In this document: piece after piece, positions 7,324 to 14,485 of the stretch
Layout of the letters: every line of letters starts with the position of its first letter
Position numbering within the stretch: the stretch's first letter is position 1
Source of the DNA: DATGZH01 sp035297265
GTDB taxonomy: Bacteria > Actinomycetota > Acidimicrobiia > Acidimicrobiales > RAAP-2
Assembly: GCA_035297265.1 (NCBI GenBank)
Contig: DATGZH010000005.1
Coordinates: 1 to 26,018, forward strand
Direction: 5' to 3'
Length of the DNA stretch: 26,018 bases
Notes under the pieces: model-generated
What the model was told of the DNA's origin: nothing
The model's database searches: none
Seen by the model: the letters and a program-made list of their open reading frames with translations, nothing else
Translations under genes and position numbers: made by a program

Positions 7324-9906
7324 TCAGCGGCCGCCCGATGGCGCGGCCAGCTCCGGCCCGAGCCTCCCGGCGTGGCGGGCCCCGAACGCCACGTTCACCC
7401 GGAGGCGCTCCAGGATCTGGCGCACGGTGCGCTCCCCGGTGGCCAGCGGGTGGTCGTCGAGGAACGACGCCACGTCGCCGGCGAGCTTGGCGTCGCCGCA
7501 GAGGAGCCGCACGCCGTCGACCATCCGGGGGAGCGAGTTGTTGGGGAAGCGCTCGACGATCGTCGCCCACTCGGTGGTGACCCGGTCCCACACCGCCGGC
7601 CCGCCGTCACGGTTGGCGAGCAGGTCGCGCACGAGGTAGGGGGCGTTCTGGGTCCGCACCTCGCCGAGCGCCAGCTCGAAGCTCCGCCGACAGAGGTCGG
7701 GGCTCGGGAAGGCGGCGAGGGCGTGGAGGTAGCGGGCCTCCTCCTGCGGGTCGACCGGGTGCCGGTAGCGCTCGAGGAAGGCCTCGTAGTCGGCGCGGCG
7801 CCCGGACGCCCCGACCACGTCGAGCACCGCCCCCTCGAGGTCGGGGTCGATCGGGGTGGCGCCCCGGCCGGCTCCCTCCGGGCCTTTGGCCGCGGCGAAG
7901 CGCCGGTCGGCCTCGGCCCGGACGTCGCCGTCCTCGCCCACGGTGCCGAGCGCGCGCACGAGGAGGGCCCGCATCGTGGGCATCCGCTCCGCCTCGCCCG
8001 GCCGCCGGTCCCAGCCCACCGAGGCGAGACGGGGCCCGAGCAGGCGCCGGGTGGCCTCGGCCACGAGCGGCCGGTCGCCGTCGTCGGCCACGCGGTCGCA
8101 GAGGCCGAGGGCCCCGGCCACCACGGCGTAGGTGCTCGGCTCGTCGACGTCGCCCAGACCGCCCACGAGGGCGACGAAGTCGGCCAGCTCGGCCCGGCCG
8201 GCGAGCACCTCGGCCCAGGTGTCGCTCACCAGGTTGAAGCACTCGAGCGCGTCGAGCTCGCCGAGTCGGGACACGAGCTCGCCGAGCTGCGGCGGGGCGT
8301 AGGCCACCCGGTAGACGCCCCAGCCCCCGGCGTTCACGAGCGTCGGGCCCTGGCCCTCGGCCGCCGCCGCCGGCGCCTCGCCGAGGAGCAGCCGCTCGCC
8401 GACGGTGTCGCCGCTCTCGAGGTGGCGGGTGAGGACGGGCACCTGCCAGGGGCCGCCGATGGCCGAGTCGCCGTCGGGGCCCGCCGGCCCGTAGGAGAAG
8501 GGTTGCTGGGTGAGCGACTGGCCGTCGAGCGAGACGAGGGGGAAGCCGCCCTGGAGGATCCAGCTGTCCATGACGGCCCGCACCGGTTGGCCGCTCACGG
8601 ACTCGAGGGCGTCCCAGAGGTCGGTGGTCTCGGTGTTGGCGTAGGCGTGGGCGCTCAGGTAGGCGCGCACGCCGTCGCGGAAGACCTCGGGCCCGAGATA
8701 CTGCTCGAGCATCCGGAGCACGCTCCCGCCCTTCTGGTAGGTGAGGACGTCGAACATGCCGTCGGCCTCGGCCGGCGAGCCGACCGGGTACTCGATGGGC
8801 CGGGTGGCGTGCAGCCCGTCCACTGAGAGCGCCGCCTCCCGCTCGAGCCCGAAGTTCACCCAGCGCTGCCACCCGGGCCGGAAGGCGTCGGTGGCCAGGA
8901 CCTCCATGAAGGTGGCGAAGGCCTCGTTCAACCAGATGCCGTTCCACCAGCGCATCGTGACGAGGTCGCCGAACCACATGTGGGCGATCTCGTGGCAGAT
9001 GACGTCGCAGACCCGTTCGAGCTCGGTCCGGGCCGCCCGCTCGGGGTCGACGAGGAGCGCGGTCTCCCGGAACGTGACGCAGCCGAGGTTCTCCATCGCC
9101 CCGAAGGCGAAGTCGGGGATGGCGACGAGGTCGAGCTTGTCGGCCGGGTAGGGGATGGCGAAGTACGAGGAGAAGAAGCGAAGGGCGTGGGCCGCCACGT
9201 CGAGGGCGAACGCGCTCAGTTGGCCGCGGCCCGGCGCATGCACCACCCGCACGGGCACGCCGTCCACGTCGAGGGGGTCGGTGGCCTCGAGCGGACCGAC
9301 GATGAGGGCCACGAGGTAGGTGGACATCTTCATCGTCGGGGTGAAGCGCACGAAGCGCCGCCCGTCCTCGAGCTCGACCGTCTCTTGCACCGCGCCGTTG
9401 GAGAAGGCCTCGAGGCCCGGCTCGACCACGAGGGAGATCTCGAAGACCGCCTTCCTGTCCGGCTCGTCCCAGCACGGGAAGGCCCGGCGGGCGTCGGTCG
9501 ACTCCATCTGGGACGTGGCGATGACCCGGGTGGCCCCCGACTCGTCGGTGAACGTGCTGCGGTAGAAGCCCCGCAGCTTGTCGTTGAGCACGCCCGTGAA
9601 CCGGCAGGAGAGCGTGGCCCGGCCGGCCGGGACGGGGGAGGGGCAGCCGAACGTGACCCGCTCCTGGTCCTCGTCGTAGCTGACCGAGGCCTTGTGGGTG
9701 GCGCCCTCGGCGTCGTCGACCGAGGCCGTCTCGATCACGAGGTCCGCCGCGTGACACACCAGTTCGGCGGTGGCCTCGTGCACCTCGAGGTCGACCTCGA
9801 CCACCCCGGCGAAGACGGCCGCCTCGAGGTCGGGCTCGAGGGTCAGCCGGTAGGTGAGGGGGGTGACGTTCCTCGGGAGGCGGTAGGGCTCGTCGGCGGC
9901 GGACAT
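7324..9906 (-). CDS. pepN: Aminopeptidase N (M1 family zinc metallopeptidase)
   Basis: The enzyme has 860 residues and removes N-terminal amino acids from peptides in the cytosol; no signal peptide is seen. The N-terminal beta domain (about 1-195) is followed by the exopeptidase motif GAMEN at 269-273. The zinc site is HEIAH at 305-309 with the third ligand Glu328 in WLNEAFA, the M1 HEXXH-x18-E signature. A long helical ERAP1-like C-terminal domain follows (about 530-845). Length matches the actinobacterial PepN family. ATG start 9906 is the natural one, with YRLPRNVTPLTYRLTLEPD, the usual family opening, at residue 8. It is divergent from the PfkB kinase gene with only 42 bases between the two starts, so the promoters must lie close together or overlap. 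Confidence 0.96.
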   Translation of the reverse strand: MSAADEPYRLPRNVTPLTYRLTLEPDLEAAVFAGVVEVDLEVHEATAELVCHAADLVIETASVDDAEGATHKASVSYDEDQERVTFGCPSPVPAGRATLSCRFTGVLNDKLRGFYRSTFTDESGATRVIATSQMESTDARRAFPCWDEPDRKAVFEISLVVEPGLEAFSNGAVQETVELEDGRRFVRFTPTMKMSTYLVALIVGPLEATDPLDVDGVPVRVVHAPGRGQLSAFALDVAAHALRFFSSYFAIPYPADKLDLVAIPDFAFGAMENLGCVTFRETALLVDPERAARTELERVCDVICHEIAHMWFGDLVTMRWWNGIWLNEAFATFMEVLATDAFRPGWQRWVNFGLEREAALSVDGLHATRPIEYPVGSPAEADGMFDVLTYQKGGSVLRMLEQYLGPEVFRDGVRAYLSAHAYANTETTDLWDALESVSGQPVRAVMDSWILQGGFPLVSLDGQSLTQQPFSYGPAGPDGDSAIGGPWQVPVLTRHLESGDTVGERLLLGEAPAAAAEGQGPTLVNAGGWGVYRVAYAPPQLGELVSRLGELDALECFNLVSDTWAEVLAGRAELADFVALVGGLGDVDEPSTYAVVAGALGLCDRVADDGDRPLVAEATRRLLGPRLASVGWDRRPGEAERMPTMRALLVRALGTVGEDGDVRAEADRRFAAAKGPEGAGRGATPIDPDLEGAVLDVVGASGRRADYEAFLERYRHPVDPQEEARYLHALAAFPSPDLCRRSFELALGEVRTQNAPYLVRDLLANRDGGPAVWDRVTTEWATIVERFPNNSLPRMVDGVRLLCGDAKLAGDVASFLDDHPLATGERTVRQILERLRVNVAFGARHAGRLGPELAAPSGGR

Positions 9907-9936
9907 CGGACGGGAAGGCTACAGCCCGGTGCCGGT

Positions 9937-9951
9937 TACTCTTCCGGCGTG
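9937..9951 (+). promoter_or_regulatory. -10 box of the PfkB-kinase gene, leaderless start
   Basis: TACTCT at 9937-9942 is followed by six bases (TCCGGC) and then the GTG start codon at 9949. This spacing puts the transcription start at or within a base or two of the start codon, so the message is probably leaderless. No convincing -35 box is visible. Confidence 0.5.
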
Positions 9952-11004
9952 TCCGTGCCGGTCGATCCTCCCTCGCCGGACGACCCGCCCGGGACCGGCC
10001 CCTTCGACGTCGTCGGCGTGGGTTCCCCCCTCGTCGACGTGCTCGCCACCGCCGCCGAGCCGGTCCTCGCCGACCTCGGGCTGCAGAAGGGCTCGATGGA
10101 GCTCGTGGACCTCGAGCGGGCCGAGACGATCTACGAGCGGATGGGCCCGACGACCGAGGTGTCGGGGGGCTCGGCCGCCAACACGATGGCCGGGGTGGCG
10201 GCGCTCGGCGGCCGGGCCGGCTTCGTGGGCAAGGTGGCCGACGATCCGCTCGGCACGGTGTTCCTCCACGACATCCGGGCGGCCGGCGTGACCTTCGGGG
10301 CGGTGCCGGTGGCCGACGGCTCGTCGCCCGACGCCGAGGCCCGGGGCACCGGGCGTTGCCTCATCCTCGTGACGGGCGACGCCGAGCGCACCATGGCCAC
10401 CCACTTGGGCGTGGCCACCACCATCTCGCCGGCCGACCTGCCCGAGGACTTCGTGGCCCAGGGCCGGGTCCTCTACCTCGAGGGCTACCTGTGGGACCTG
10501 CCGCCGGCCAAGGCGGCCATGCGCCGGGCCATCGAGGTGGCCCGGGCCAACGACGCCTCGGTGGCCCTCTCGCTCTCCGACCCCTTCTGCGTCGAGCGCC
10601 ACCGGCGCGACTTCCTCGACCTCGTCCGCGACGACCTCGACGTGCTCTTCGCCAACGAGGAGGAGGTCGTCGCGCTCTTCGGCACCCGCTCGTTCGACGC
10701 GGCGGTCGGCGCGGTGGGGGAGGCCGGCCTGCTCGGCGCGCTCACCCGGGGGGCGGCGGGCTCGGTCGTGGTCGGGCCCTCGGGCGCCGCCCCCGTCCCG
10801 GCGCAACCGGTCGACCACGTGGTCGACACGACCGGGGCGGGCGACCTCTTCGCCGCCGGGTTCCTCTACGGCCTGACCCACGGGGCGGGGCCGGAGCGCT
10901 GCGCCGAGCTCGGCGGCCTCTGCGCCGCCGAGGTCATCTCCCACCTGGGGGCCCGCCCGCAGGCCGACCTGCAGGCGCTCGTGGACGCGGCCGGCCTGCG
11001 CTGA
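9949..11004 (+). CDS. PfkB-family kinase (adenosine/sugar kinase type)
   Basis: The product is a ribokinase-fold kinase of 351 residues that phosphorylates a sugar or nucleoside with ATP. The substrate-binding signature GGSAANTMAGVAALGGRAGFVGKVADDPLG lies at about residues 65-94. The second signature DTTGAGD is at residues 293-299, and Asp299 is the expected catalytic base. The EEEVVALFGTRSF segment and the N-terminal FDVVGVGSPLVDVLA are typical of the adenosine-kinase-like branch, which prokaryotic annotations often call sugar kinase. GTG 9949 is used as start because of the -10 box six bases upstream; GTG 9955 is also possible. The gene converges on a lipoprotein gene with only six bases between stop codons. 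The substrate cannot be fixed from sequence. Confidence 0.92.
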   Translation: MSVPVDPPSPDDPPGTGPFDVVGVGSPLVDVLATAAEPVLADLGLQKGSMELVDLERAETIYERMGPTTEVSGGSAANTMAGVAALGGRAGFVGKVADDPLGTVFLHDIRAAGVTFGAVPVADGSSPDAEARGTGRCLILVTGDAERTMATHLGVATTISPADLPEDFVAQGRVLYLEGYLWDLPPAKAAMRRAIEVARANDASVALSLSDPFCVERHRRDFLDLVRDDLDVLFANEEEVVALFGTRSFDAAVGAVGEAGLLGALTRGAAGSVVVGPSGAAPVPAQPVDHVVDTTGAGDLFAAGFLYGLTHGAGPERCAELGGLCAAEVISHLGARPQADLQALVDAAGLR

Positions 11005-11017
11005 GCCCGCTCAGGCC
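10993..11017. terminator. Palindrome over the two convergent stop codons (possible bidirectional terminator)
   Basis: GGCCTG (10993-10998) pairs with CAGGCC (11012-11017), and inside it CTGAGC (11001-11006) pairs with GCTCAG (11009-11014). The stop codons of the kinase gene and the opposing lipoprotein gene both lie in this structure. There is no T-tract on either side, so it is at best an atypical terminator. Confidence 0.35.
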
Positions 11018-11505
11018 TTCGGGACGACGGTGAACCCGGACGTGACGATCCGTCCCGAGGGCGCCACCACGTACCAGTAGCCGCCCGACTGGTCGAGGGC
11101 CTGGCCCATCACCGCGCCCGGGGCCGGGTCGGTGACGTAGGTGTAGAGGGGGTGGCCGCCGTAGGTCACCTGCCTGGCGCCCCCGGCGCGGCGGATCGTG
11201 CCGACGAGCGAGGCGCGCAGCCCGTGGGCCACGGTCGGGGTGCCGTGGGCGATGAGCGGCGGCCAGACGTAGGTGCACGTGGCCGAGACGCACGCGCTGT
11301 GGCTCGCGGTGTCCGGGGCGAAGGCGTAGAGCGTGTGGCCGCTGCCGGTGGCGAGGATGCGGCCGACCGGTGAGGTCTCCGTCGACAGCGTGACGCCGGG
11401 CGTCGTGGTCGGGGTGGCGGTGAAGCCGTTGCCGCCGACGATGCCGCAGCCCGCCACGACAACGGCGGTGCCGGCCGCGGCGACGAGCCGGCCGAGCCGG
11501 CTCAC
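11011..11505 (-). CDS. Secreted-repeat lipoprotein (COG4315/PF03640 type)
   Basis: The precursor has 164 residues. An N-terminal hydrophobic signal ends in the lipobox VAGC with Cys20, so the mature protein should be lipid-anchored on the outer face of the membrane. The rest holds two copies of the short repeat of unknown function. The first is GHTLYAFAPDTASHSACVSATCTYVWPPL and the second includes RQVTYGGHPLYTYVTDPAPGAVMGQ, with the family's LY-x-F/Y-x-x-D and C-x-x-x-C-x-x-x-WPP hallmarks. Function in this family is unknown. GTG start 11505 overlaps the stop of the upstream gene (GTGA), so the two are co-translated. The gene converges on the kinase gene. Confidence 0.87.
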   Translation of the reverse strand: MSRLGRLVAAAGTAVVVAGCGIVGGNGFTATPTTTPGVTLSTETSPVGRILATGSGHTLYAFAPDTASHSACVSATCTYVWPPLIAHGTPTVAHGLRASLVGTIRRAGGARQVTYGGHPLYTYVTDPAPGAVMGQALDQSGGYWYVVAPSGRIVTSGFTVVPKA

Positions 11506-12116
11506 CGCTCGGGCTGCTCGGCCGGGAGGAAGCGCAGGGGGAGGTCGGCCAGGGCGACGAGCGTCGAGGCCACCCAGCGGGCCAGGGGATCGACGAGCGG
11601 CCGGAGCGTCTCGGGGTGCTCGAGGTGCCCCTCCTCGAACTGCATCGACCCCTCGTAGGCCGCCTCGACGGCGTAGCGCGACGGCCCCGATCCGCCGTCG
11701 GCCTCCGACTCGAGCACGTCCTCGACGGTGGTCGACGTGCGCGAGAGCGGCTCGCCGCCGAGGCTCGGGCCGACGGCGGGGAAGACGCTGCGGATCGTCG
11801 CGGCGTCCGGGGTCTCGGCCAGGCGCTGGACCCGCAGGGCCACCTCGACGACGACCTCGGGCAGCTCGTCGGCGCCTTCGCCGATCGACCAGCTGCGGTA
11901 GGCGGTCTGGCTCCACGTGGGCCAGTCGATCGACAGGTCGGCCCGGACCCGGGGGGGTTCCTCCTCGCCCGGGAGGCTGTAGGACGTCTCGAAGGAGACG
12001 TCGCCCAGGAACACGTCGACCTGGAAGCGCTCCTCGACCGCCTGGCGCTGCAGGAAGGCGTCGTCGAACGAGGCCCGGAAGGCGGTGATCAGGTCGACGA
12101 GGAGATGGTCGAGCAT
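11502..12116 (-). CDS. Protein of unknown function, 204 residues
   Basis: I do not recognise this family. The product is soluble, acidic and without signal or membrane segments, starting MLDHLLVDLITAFRASFDD. It has a helical start (residues 1-30), a predicted beta-rich middle with an alternating pattern (VDVFLGDVSFETSYSL, then RVRADLSIDW and VVVEVALRVQRL), and a C-terminal helix WVASTLVALADLP. A TAGCCT -10 box lies on the minus strand 10 bases before the ATG. The coding sequence has normal composition for this genome and is translationally coupled (GTGA overlap) to the secreted-repeat lipoprotein gene, which supports it being real. The upstream region is shared with the divergent phosphodiesterase gene. 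Confidence 0.75.
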   Translation of the reverse strand: MLDHLLVDLITAFRASFDDAFLQRQAVEERFQVDVFLGDVSFETSYSLPGEEEPPRVRADLSIDWPTWSQTAYRSWSIGEGADELPEVVVEVALRVQRLAETPDAATIRSVFPAVGPSLGGEPLSRTSTTVEDVLESEADGGSGPSRYAVEAAYEGSMQFEEGHLEHPETLRPLVDPLARWVASTLVALADLPLRFLPAEQPER

Positions 12117-12172
12117 CGGGGGGACGAGGCTACCGGCCCGTCGTGCCGACCGACCCGGCGGGCCCGGCCACT

Positions 12173-12187
12173 ACCATCCCGGCGGTG
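12173..12187 (+). promoter_or_regulatory. -10 box of the phosphodiesterase gene, leaderless start
   Basis: TACCAT at 12173-12178 is followed by CCCGGCG, with the GTG start at 12185 six bases after the box. The motif TACCATCCCGG is nearly identical to those before metG and the bL37 gene. It decides the start codon against the GTG at 12143, which would lie upstream of the box. Confidence 0.55.
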
Positions 12188-13063
12188 CCTGGCTGGCAAG
12201 GATCCGAGCGCCCCTGGCTCTCCCGCCGGGTCATCGACTACGCCCACCAGGGCGGGGCGTGGGAGTGGCCGTCGTCGACCCTCTTCGCCATCGGCCAGGC
12301 GCAGGCCGCCGGGGCCACCGGGATCGAGCTCGACGTCCACGCCACCGCCGACGGCGAGCTCGTCGTGTGCCACGACGCCACCGTGGACCGCACGACCGAC
12401 GGCCACGGGGCCATCGCCCAGCTGACCCTGGCCGAGGTGCAGCAGCTGGACAACGCCTACTGGTTCGTCCCCGGGGCCGACGTCACGCCGGACCGCCCGG
12501 CGGCCGACTACCCCTACCGGGGCCGGGCGCCGGCGGACCGCCAGTTCGGCGTGGCGACGCTGCGCGAGGTGCTGGAGGCGACCGAGGGCGTCGTGCTCAA
12601 CCTCGACATCAAGCAGACGGCGCCCGTCGTGGCCCCGTACGAGGCGACGCTCGCCGCCCTGCTCGCCGAGTACGGGCGGGAGGACGACGTCATCGTGGCC
12701 TCGTTCCTCGACGCGGCCACCGCGGCCTTCGCCGAGCGCAGCCCGGTGGCCACCTCGGCGGGCACCGAGGCGGTGGCCACGTTCTGGCGGTCGGTCCACG
12801 ACGGGGAGGACCCCGCCCCGCTGCCCCACGTCGCCCTGCAGGTGCCCGAGTCCTTCGGCGGCATCGTGCTCGTCGACGAGCCCTTCGTCGAGGCCGCCCA
12901 CCGCCACGGCCTGGCCGTGCACGTCTGGACGGTGGACGACGAGGCGTCGATGGGCCGCCTCGTCGACCTCGGGGTCGACGGGGTCATCTCGGACCTCCCG
13001 AGCACCCTGGCCCGGGTGCTCGACGGTCGTGGGGTGGCCTGGCCCGGGCTCGGCCCCGGCTGA
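12185..13063 (+). CDS. Glycerophosphodiester phosphodiesterase family protein
   Basis: This is a TIM-barrel phosphodiesterase of 292 residues that would hydrolyse glycerophosphodiesters to glycerol-3-phosphate and an alcohol. The catalytic opening is AHQGGAWEWPSST with His21 and Glu27, followed by GIELDVHATADGELVVCHDATVDRTTDG, which gives the conserved E, D and second His of the family. The C-terminal strands GLAVHVWTVDD and LGVDGVISDLP are also standard. The usual HRG triplet is HQG here, an Arg-to-Gln change. There is no signal peptide, so it should act in the cytosol. The start GTG 12185 was chosen from the leaderless -10 box; an in-frame GTG at 12143 would add 14 residues. It is divergent from the unknown 204-residue gene and converges on the bL37 gene. 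Confidence 0.92.
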   Translation: MPGWQGSERPWLSRRVIDYAHQGGAWEWPSSTLFAIGQAQAAGATGIELDVHATADGELVVCHDATVDRTTDGHGAIAQLTLAEVQQLDNAYWFVPGADVTPDRPAADYPYRGRAPADRQFGVATLREVLEATEGVVLNLDIKQTAPVVAPYEATLAALLAEYGREDDVIVASFLDAATAAFAERSPVATSAGTEAVATFWRSVHDGEDPAPLPHVALQVPESFGGIVLVDEPFVEAAHRHGLAVHVWTVDDEASMGRLVDLGVDGVISDLPSTLARVLDGRGVAWPGLGPG

Positions 13064-13079
13064 GCCCGGGCGTCAGCCG
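13057..13079. terminator. Inverted repeat over convergent stop codons
   Basis: CGGCTGA (13057-13063) pairs with TCAGCCG (13073-13079) across a nine-base loop. The stop codon of the phosphodiesterase gene is the end of one arm and that of the bL37 gene is the start of the other. No T-tract follows, so terminator function is only possible. Confidence 0.35.
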
Positions 13080-13156
13080 CGCCCGCAGTTCGGCTTCTTG
13101 CCGTGGTTGGCCTTCTTCTTCGACCGCTGCTTGCGCTTGACCGTCCGCTTCGACAT
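13073..13156 (-). CDS. Large-subunit ribosomal protein bL37
   Basis: This is a 27-residue, extremely basic protein, MSKRTVKRKQRSKKK followed by ANHGKKPNCGRG. Length, charge and the ANHGK(R/K)PN ending match bL37, the small actinobacterial 50S protein found in mycobacterial ribosome structures, where it sits in rRNA-rich interior sites. It is too short for most gene finders. A TACCAT box (13166-13171, minus strand) lies 9 bases before the ATG, giving a near-leaderless message. The gene is flanked by a convergent phosphodiesterase gene and a divergent DUF192 gene. I match it to bL37 from memory of the family; the gene itself is well supported by its composition and promoter. Confidence 0.72.
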   Translation of the reverse strand: MSKRTVKRKQRSKKKANHGKKPNCGRG

Positions 13157-13165
13157 AGGCCCGAG

Positions 13166-13186
13166 ATGGTAGTGGCCAACTAACTT
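13166..13186. promoter_or_regulatory. Divergent -10 boxes for bL37 and DUF192 genes
   Basis: On the minus strand TACCAT (13171 down to 13166) precedes the bL37 ATG by 9 bases and continues as TACCATCTCGG. On the plus strand TAACTT (13181-13186) would start transcription near 13193, giving the DUF192 message a leader of about 44 bases. The two promoters sit back to back within 21 bases, so their -35 regions must overlap the other's coding side. Confidence 0.5.
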
Positions 13187-13236
13187 CTGGCGGCATGCGG
13201 GGCGGAGGGCCGTCCCGGCGAGGAGGATCGACGCCG

Positions 13237-13578
13237 ATGCTGCGGGGGTGGTTGCTCCGCGACGGGCAGGTGCTGGCCGCGGCCGAGTGGGCCGACGAGT
13301 TTCCCGACCGGGCCAAGGGGATGCTCGGCCACCGGGGCTACGAGGGCGCCATGGTCCTGCCACGCACCCGGTCGATCCACACGCTCGGGGTCCGCTTCCC
13401 CCTCGACGTCGCCTTCCTCGACACCGACCTCGTCGTCGTCGACACCTGCCTGGTCCGGCCCTGGCGACTGACCCTGCCCCGTCGGAGCGGGCGCAACGTG
13501 CTCGAGGCGGAGGGCGGCGCCTTCGAGCGCTGGCACCTGGCCAAGGGCGACCGGCTCGAGTTCCGCGAGGCCACGTGA
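13237..13578 (+). CDS. DUF192 family protein
   Basis: The product is a 113-residue DUF192 (COG1430) protein, a small beta-barrel of unknown biochemical role. Family features are FPDRAKGMLGHRGYEGAMVLPRTRSIHTLGVRFPLDVAFLDTD, including the conserved hydrophobic-His-x-hydrophobic-Gly segment and the Phe-Pro-hydrophobic-Asp motif, then RPWRLTLPRRSGRNVLEAEGG. ATG 13237 was chosen because AGGAGG (13221-13226) lies 10 bases upstream. An in-frame ATG at 13195 would add 14 low-complexity residues. The many bacterial relatives are often exported, but no signal peptide is visible here. The stop overlaps the rsmI start (GTGA), so the two are translationally coupled. Confidence 0.85.
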   Translation: MLRGWLLRDGQVLAAAEWADEFPDRAKGMLGHRGYEGAMVLPRTRSIHTLGVRFPLDVAFLDTDLVVVDTCLVRPWRLTLPRRSGRNVLEAEGGAFERWHLAKGDRLEFREAT

Positions 13579-14438
13579 GCGGCCCCGGCTCCGACCCGGG
13601 GGAGCTCGTCGTGGTGGCCACGCCCATCGGCAACCTGGGCGACCTCTCGGCCCGGGCCAAGGAGGTGCTGGCCGCGGCCGACCTCGTCTGCTGCGAGGAC
13701 ACCCGGCGCACCCGGGCGCTCCTGAGCGCCATCGGGGTGCCCGCCGGTCGGCGCCTCGTGTCGCTGCACGGGCACAACGAGGCACAGCGGGTGGGCGGGG
13801 TGCTCGAGGCCCTCGCCGCCGGCCGGCGGGTGGCGCTCGTCAGCGACGCCGGCACGCCGCTCGTCTCGGACCCCGGGCAGCGCCTGGTCGCCGCGGCGGT
13901 GACCGCCGGGGTGCCGGTGCGGGCGGTGCCCGGCCCGTCGGCCGCGCTCGCCGCCCTGGTGGTGAGCGGGCTGCCGGCCGACCGCTTCGTCTTCGAGGGG
14001 TTCCTGCCGCGGCGAGGGGGCGAGCGAGGACGGCGGCTCGCCGCGCTGGCCGCCGAGGTCCGGACGGCCGTCCTCTACGAGGCGCCGACGCGGCTCGCCG
14101 CCACCCTGGCCGAGCTGGCCGGGGTGCTCGGCGACCGGCCGGTCGCGGTGGCCCGGGAGCTGACCAAGCTCTACGAGGAGGTCTGGCGCGGCGGCCTCGA
14201 CGAGGCGGCGCGCCACTTCGCCGGGCGCGAGGTGCGCGGCGAGATCGTGCTCGTGCTCGGGGGGGCCGGGCCCCCGGCCCCGGCCGACGACGAGGAGCTG
14301 GCCGACGCGGTGCGGGCCCGCCTGGCCGCTGGCGACGGGCCGCGCGACGCCTCGGTGGCGGTGGCCGAGGCGCTCGGCGTGCCCCGGCGCCGGGCCTACG
14401 AGATGGCCATCGCCCTCCGCCGTCACGACGGCGGCTGA
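13575..14438 (+). CDS. rsmI: 16S rRNA 2'-O-ribose C1402 methyltransferase RsmI
   Basis: This 287-residue tetrapyrrole-methylase-fold enzyme uses SAM to methylate the ribose of C1402 in 16S rRNA, helping decoding fidelity. Motifs in order are VVVATPIGNLGDLSARA, CCEDTRRTRALL, VALVSDAGTPLVSDPG, VRAVPGPSAALAALVVSGLP, FVFEGFLPR and VLYEAPTRL. The C-terminal extension after residue 240 is a helical domain (DEELADAVRARLAAGDGPRDASVAVAEALGVPRRRAYEMAI), as expected for the family. GTG start 13575 overlaps the DUF192 stop by 4 bases. It precedes metG, as in many actinobacteria. Confidence 0.96.
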   Translation: MSGPGSDPGELVVVATPIGNLGDLSARAKEVLAAADLVCCEDTRRTRALLSAIGVPAGRRLVSLHGHNEAQRVGGVLEALAAGRRVALVSDAGTPLVSDPGQRLVAAAVTAGVPVRAVPGPSAALAALVVSGLPADRFVFEGFLPRRGGERGRRLAALAAEVRTAVLYEAPTRLAATLAELAGVLGDRPVAVARELTKLYEEVWRGGLDEAARHFAGREVRGEIVLVLGGAGPPAPADDEELADAVRARLAAGDGPRDASVAVAEALGVPRRRAYEMAIALRRHDGG

Positions 14439-14467
14439 GAGCGGCCGGCGGGCCGCGACACCGCCGA

Positions 14468-14485
14468 TACCATCTCGGACCGGTG
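14468..14485 (+). promoter_or_regulatory. -10 box of metG, near-leaderless start
   Basis: TACCAT at 14468-14473 continues as TACCATCTCGG and precedes the metG GTG (14483) by nine bases. The leader would be zero to a few bases. The same 11-base string occurs before the bL37 gene. Confidence 0.5.

Noticed and set aside
7372..8826. Long plus-strand open frame of 484 codons opposite pepN
   Set aside because: It is the antisense shadow of a high-GC gene; its product is a His/Glu/Gly/Pro-rich composition artefact, while the minus strand encodes a full M1 aminopeptidase.
10121..11033. Additional frames overlapping the PfkB kinase gene on both strands
   Set aside because: All are shadows; only the frame from 9949 contains kinase motifs.
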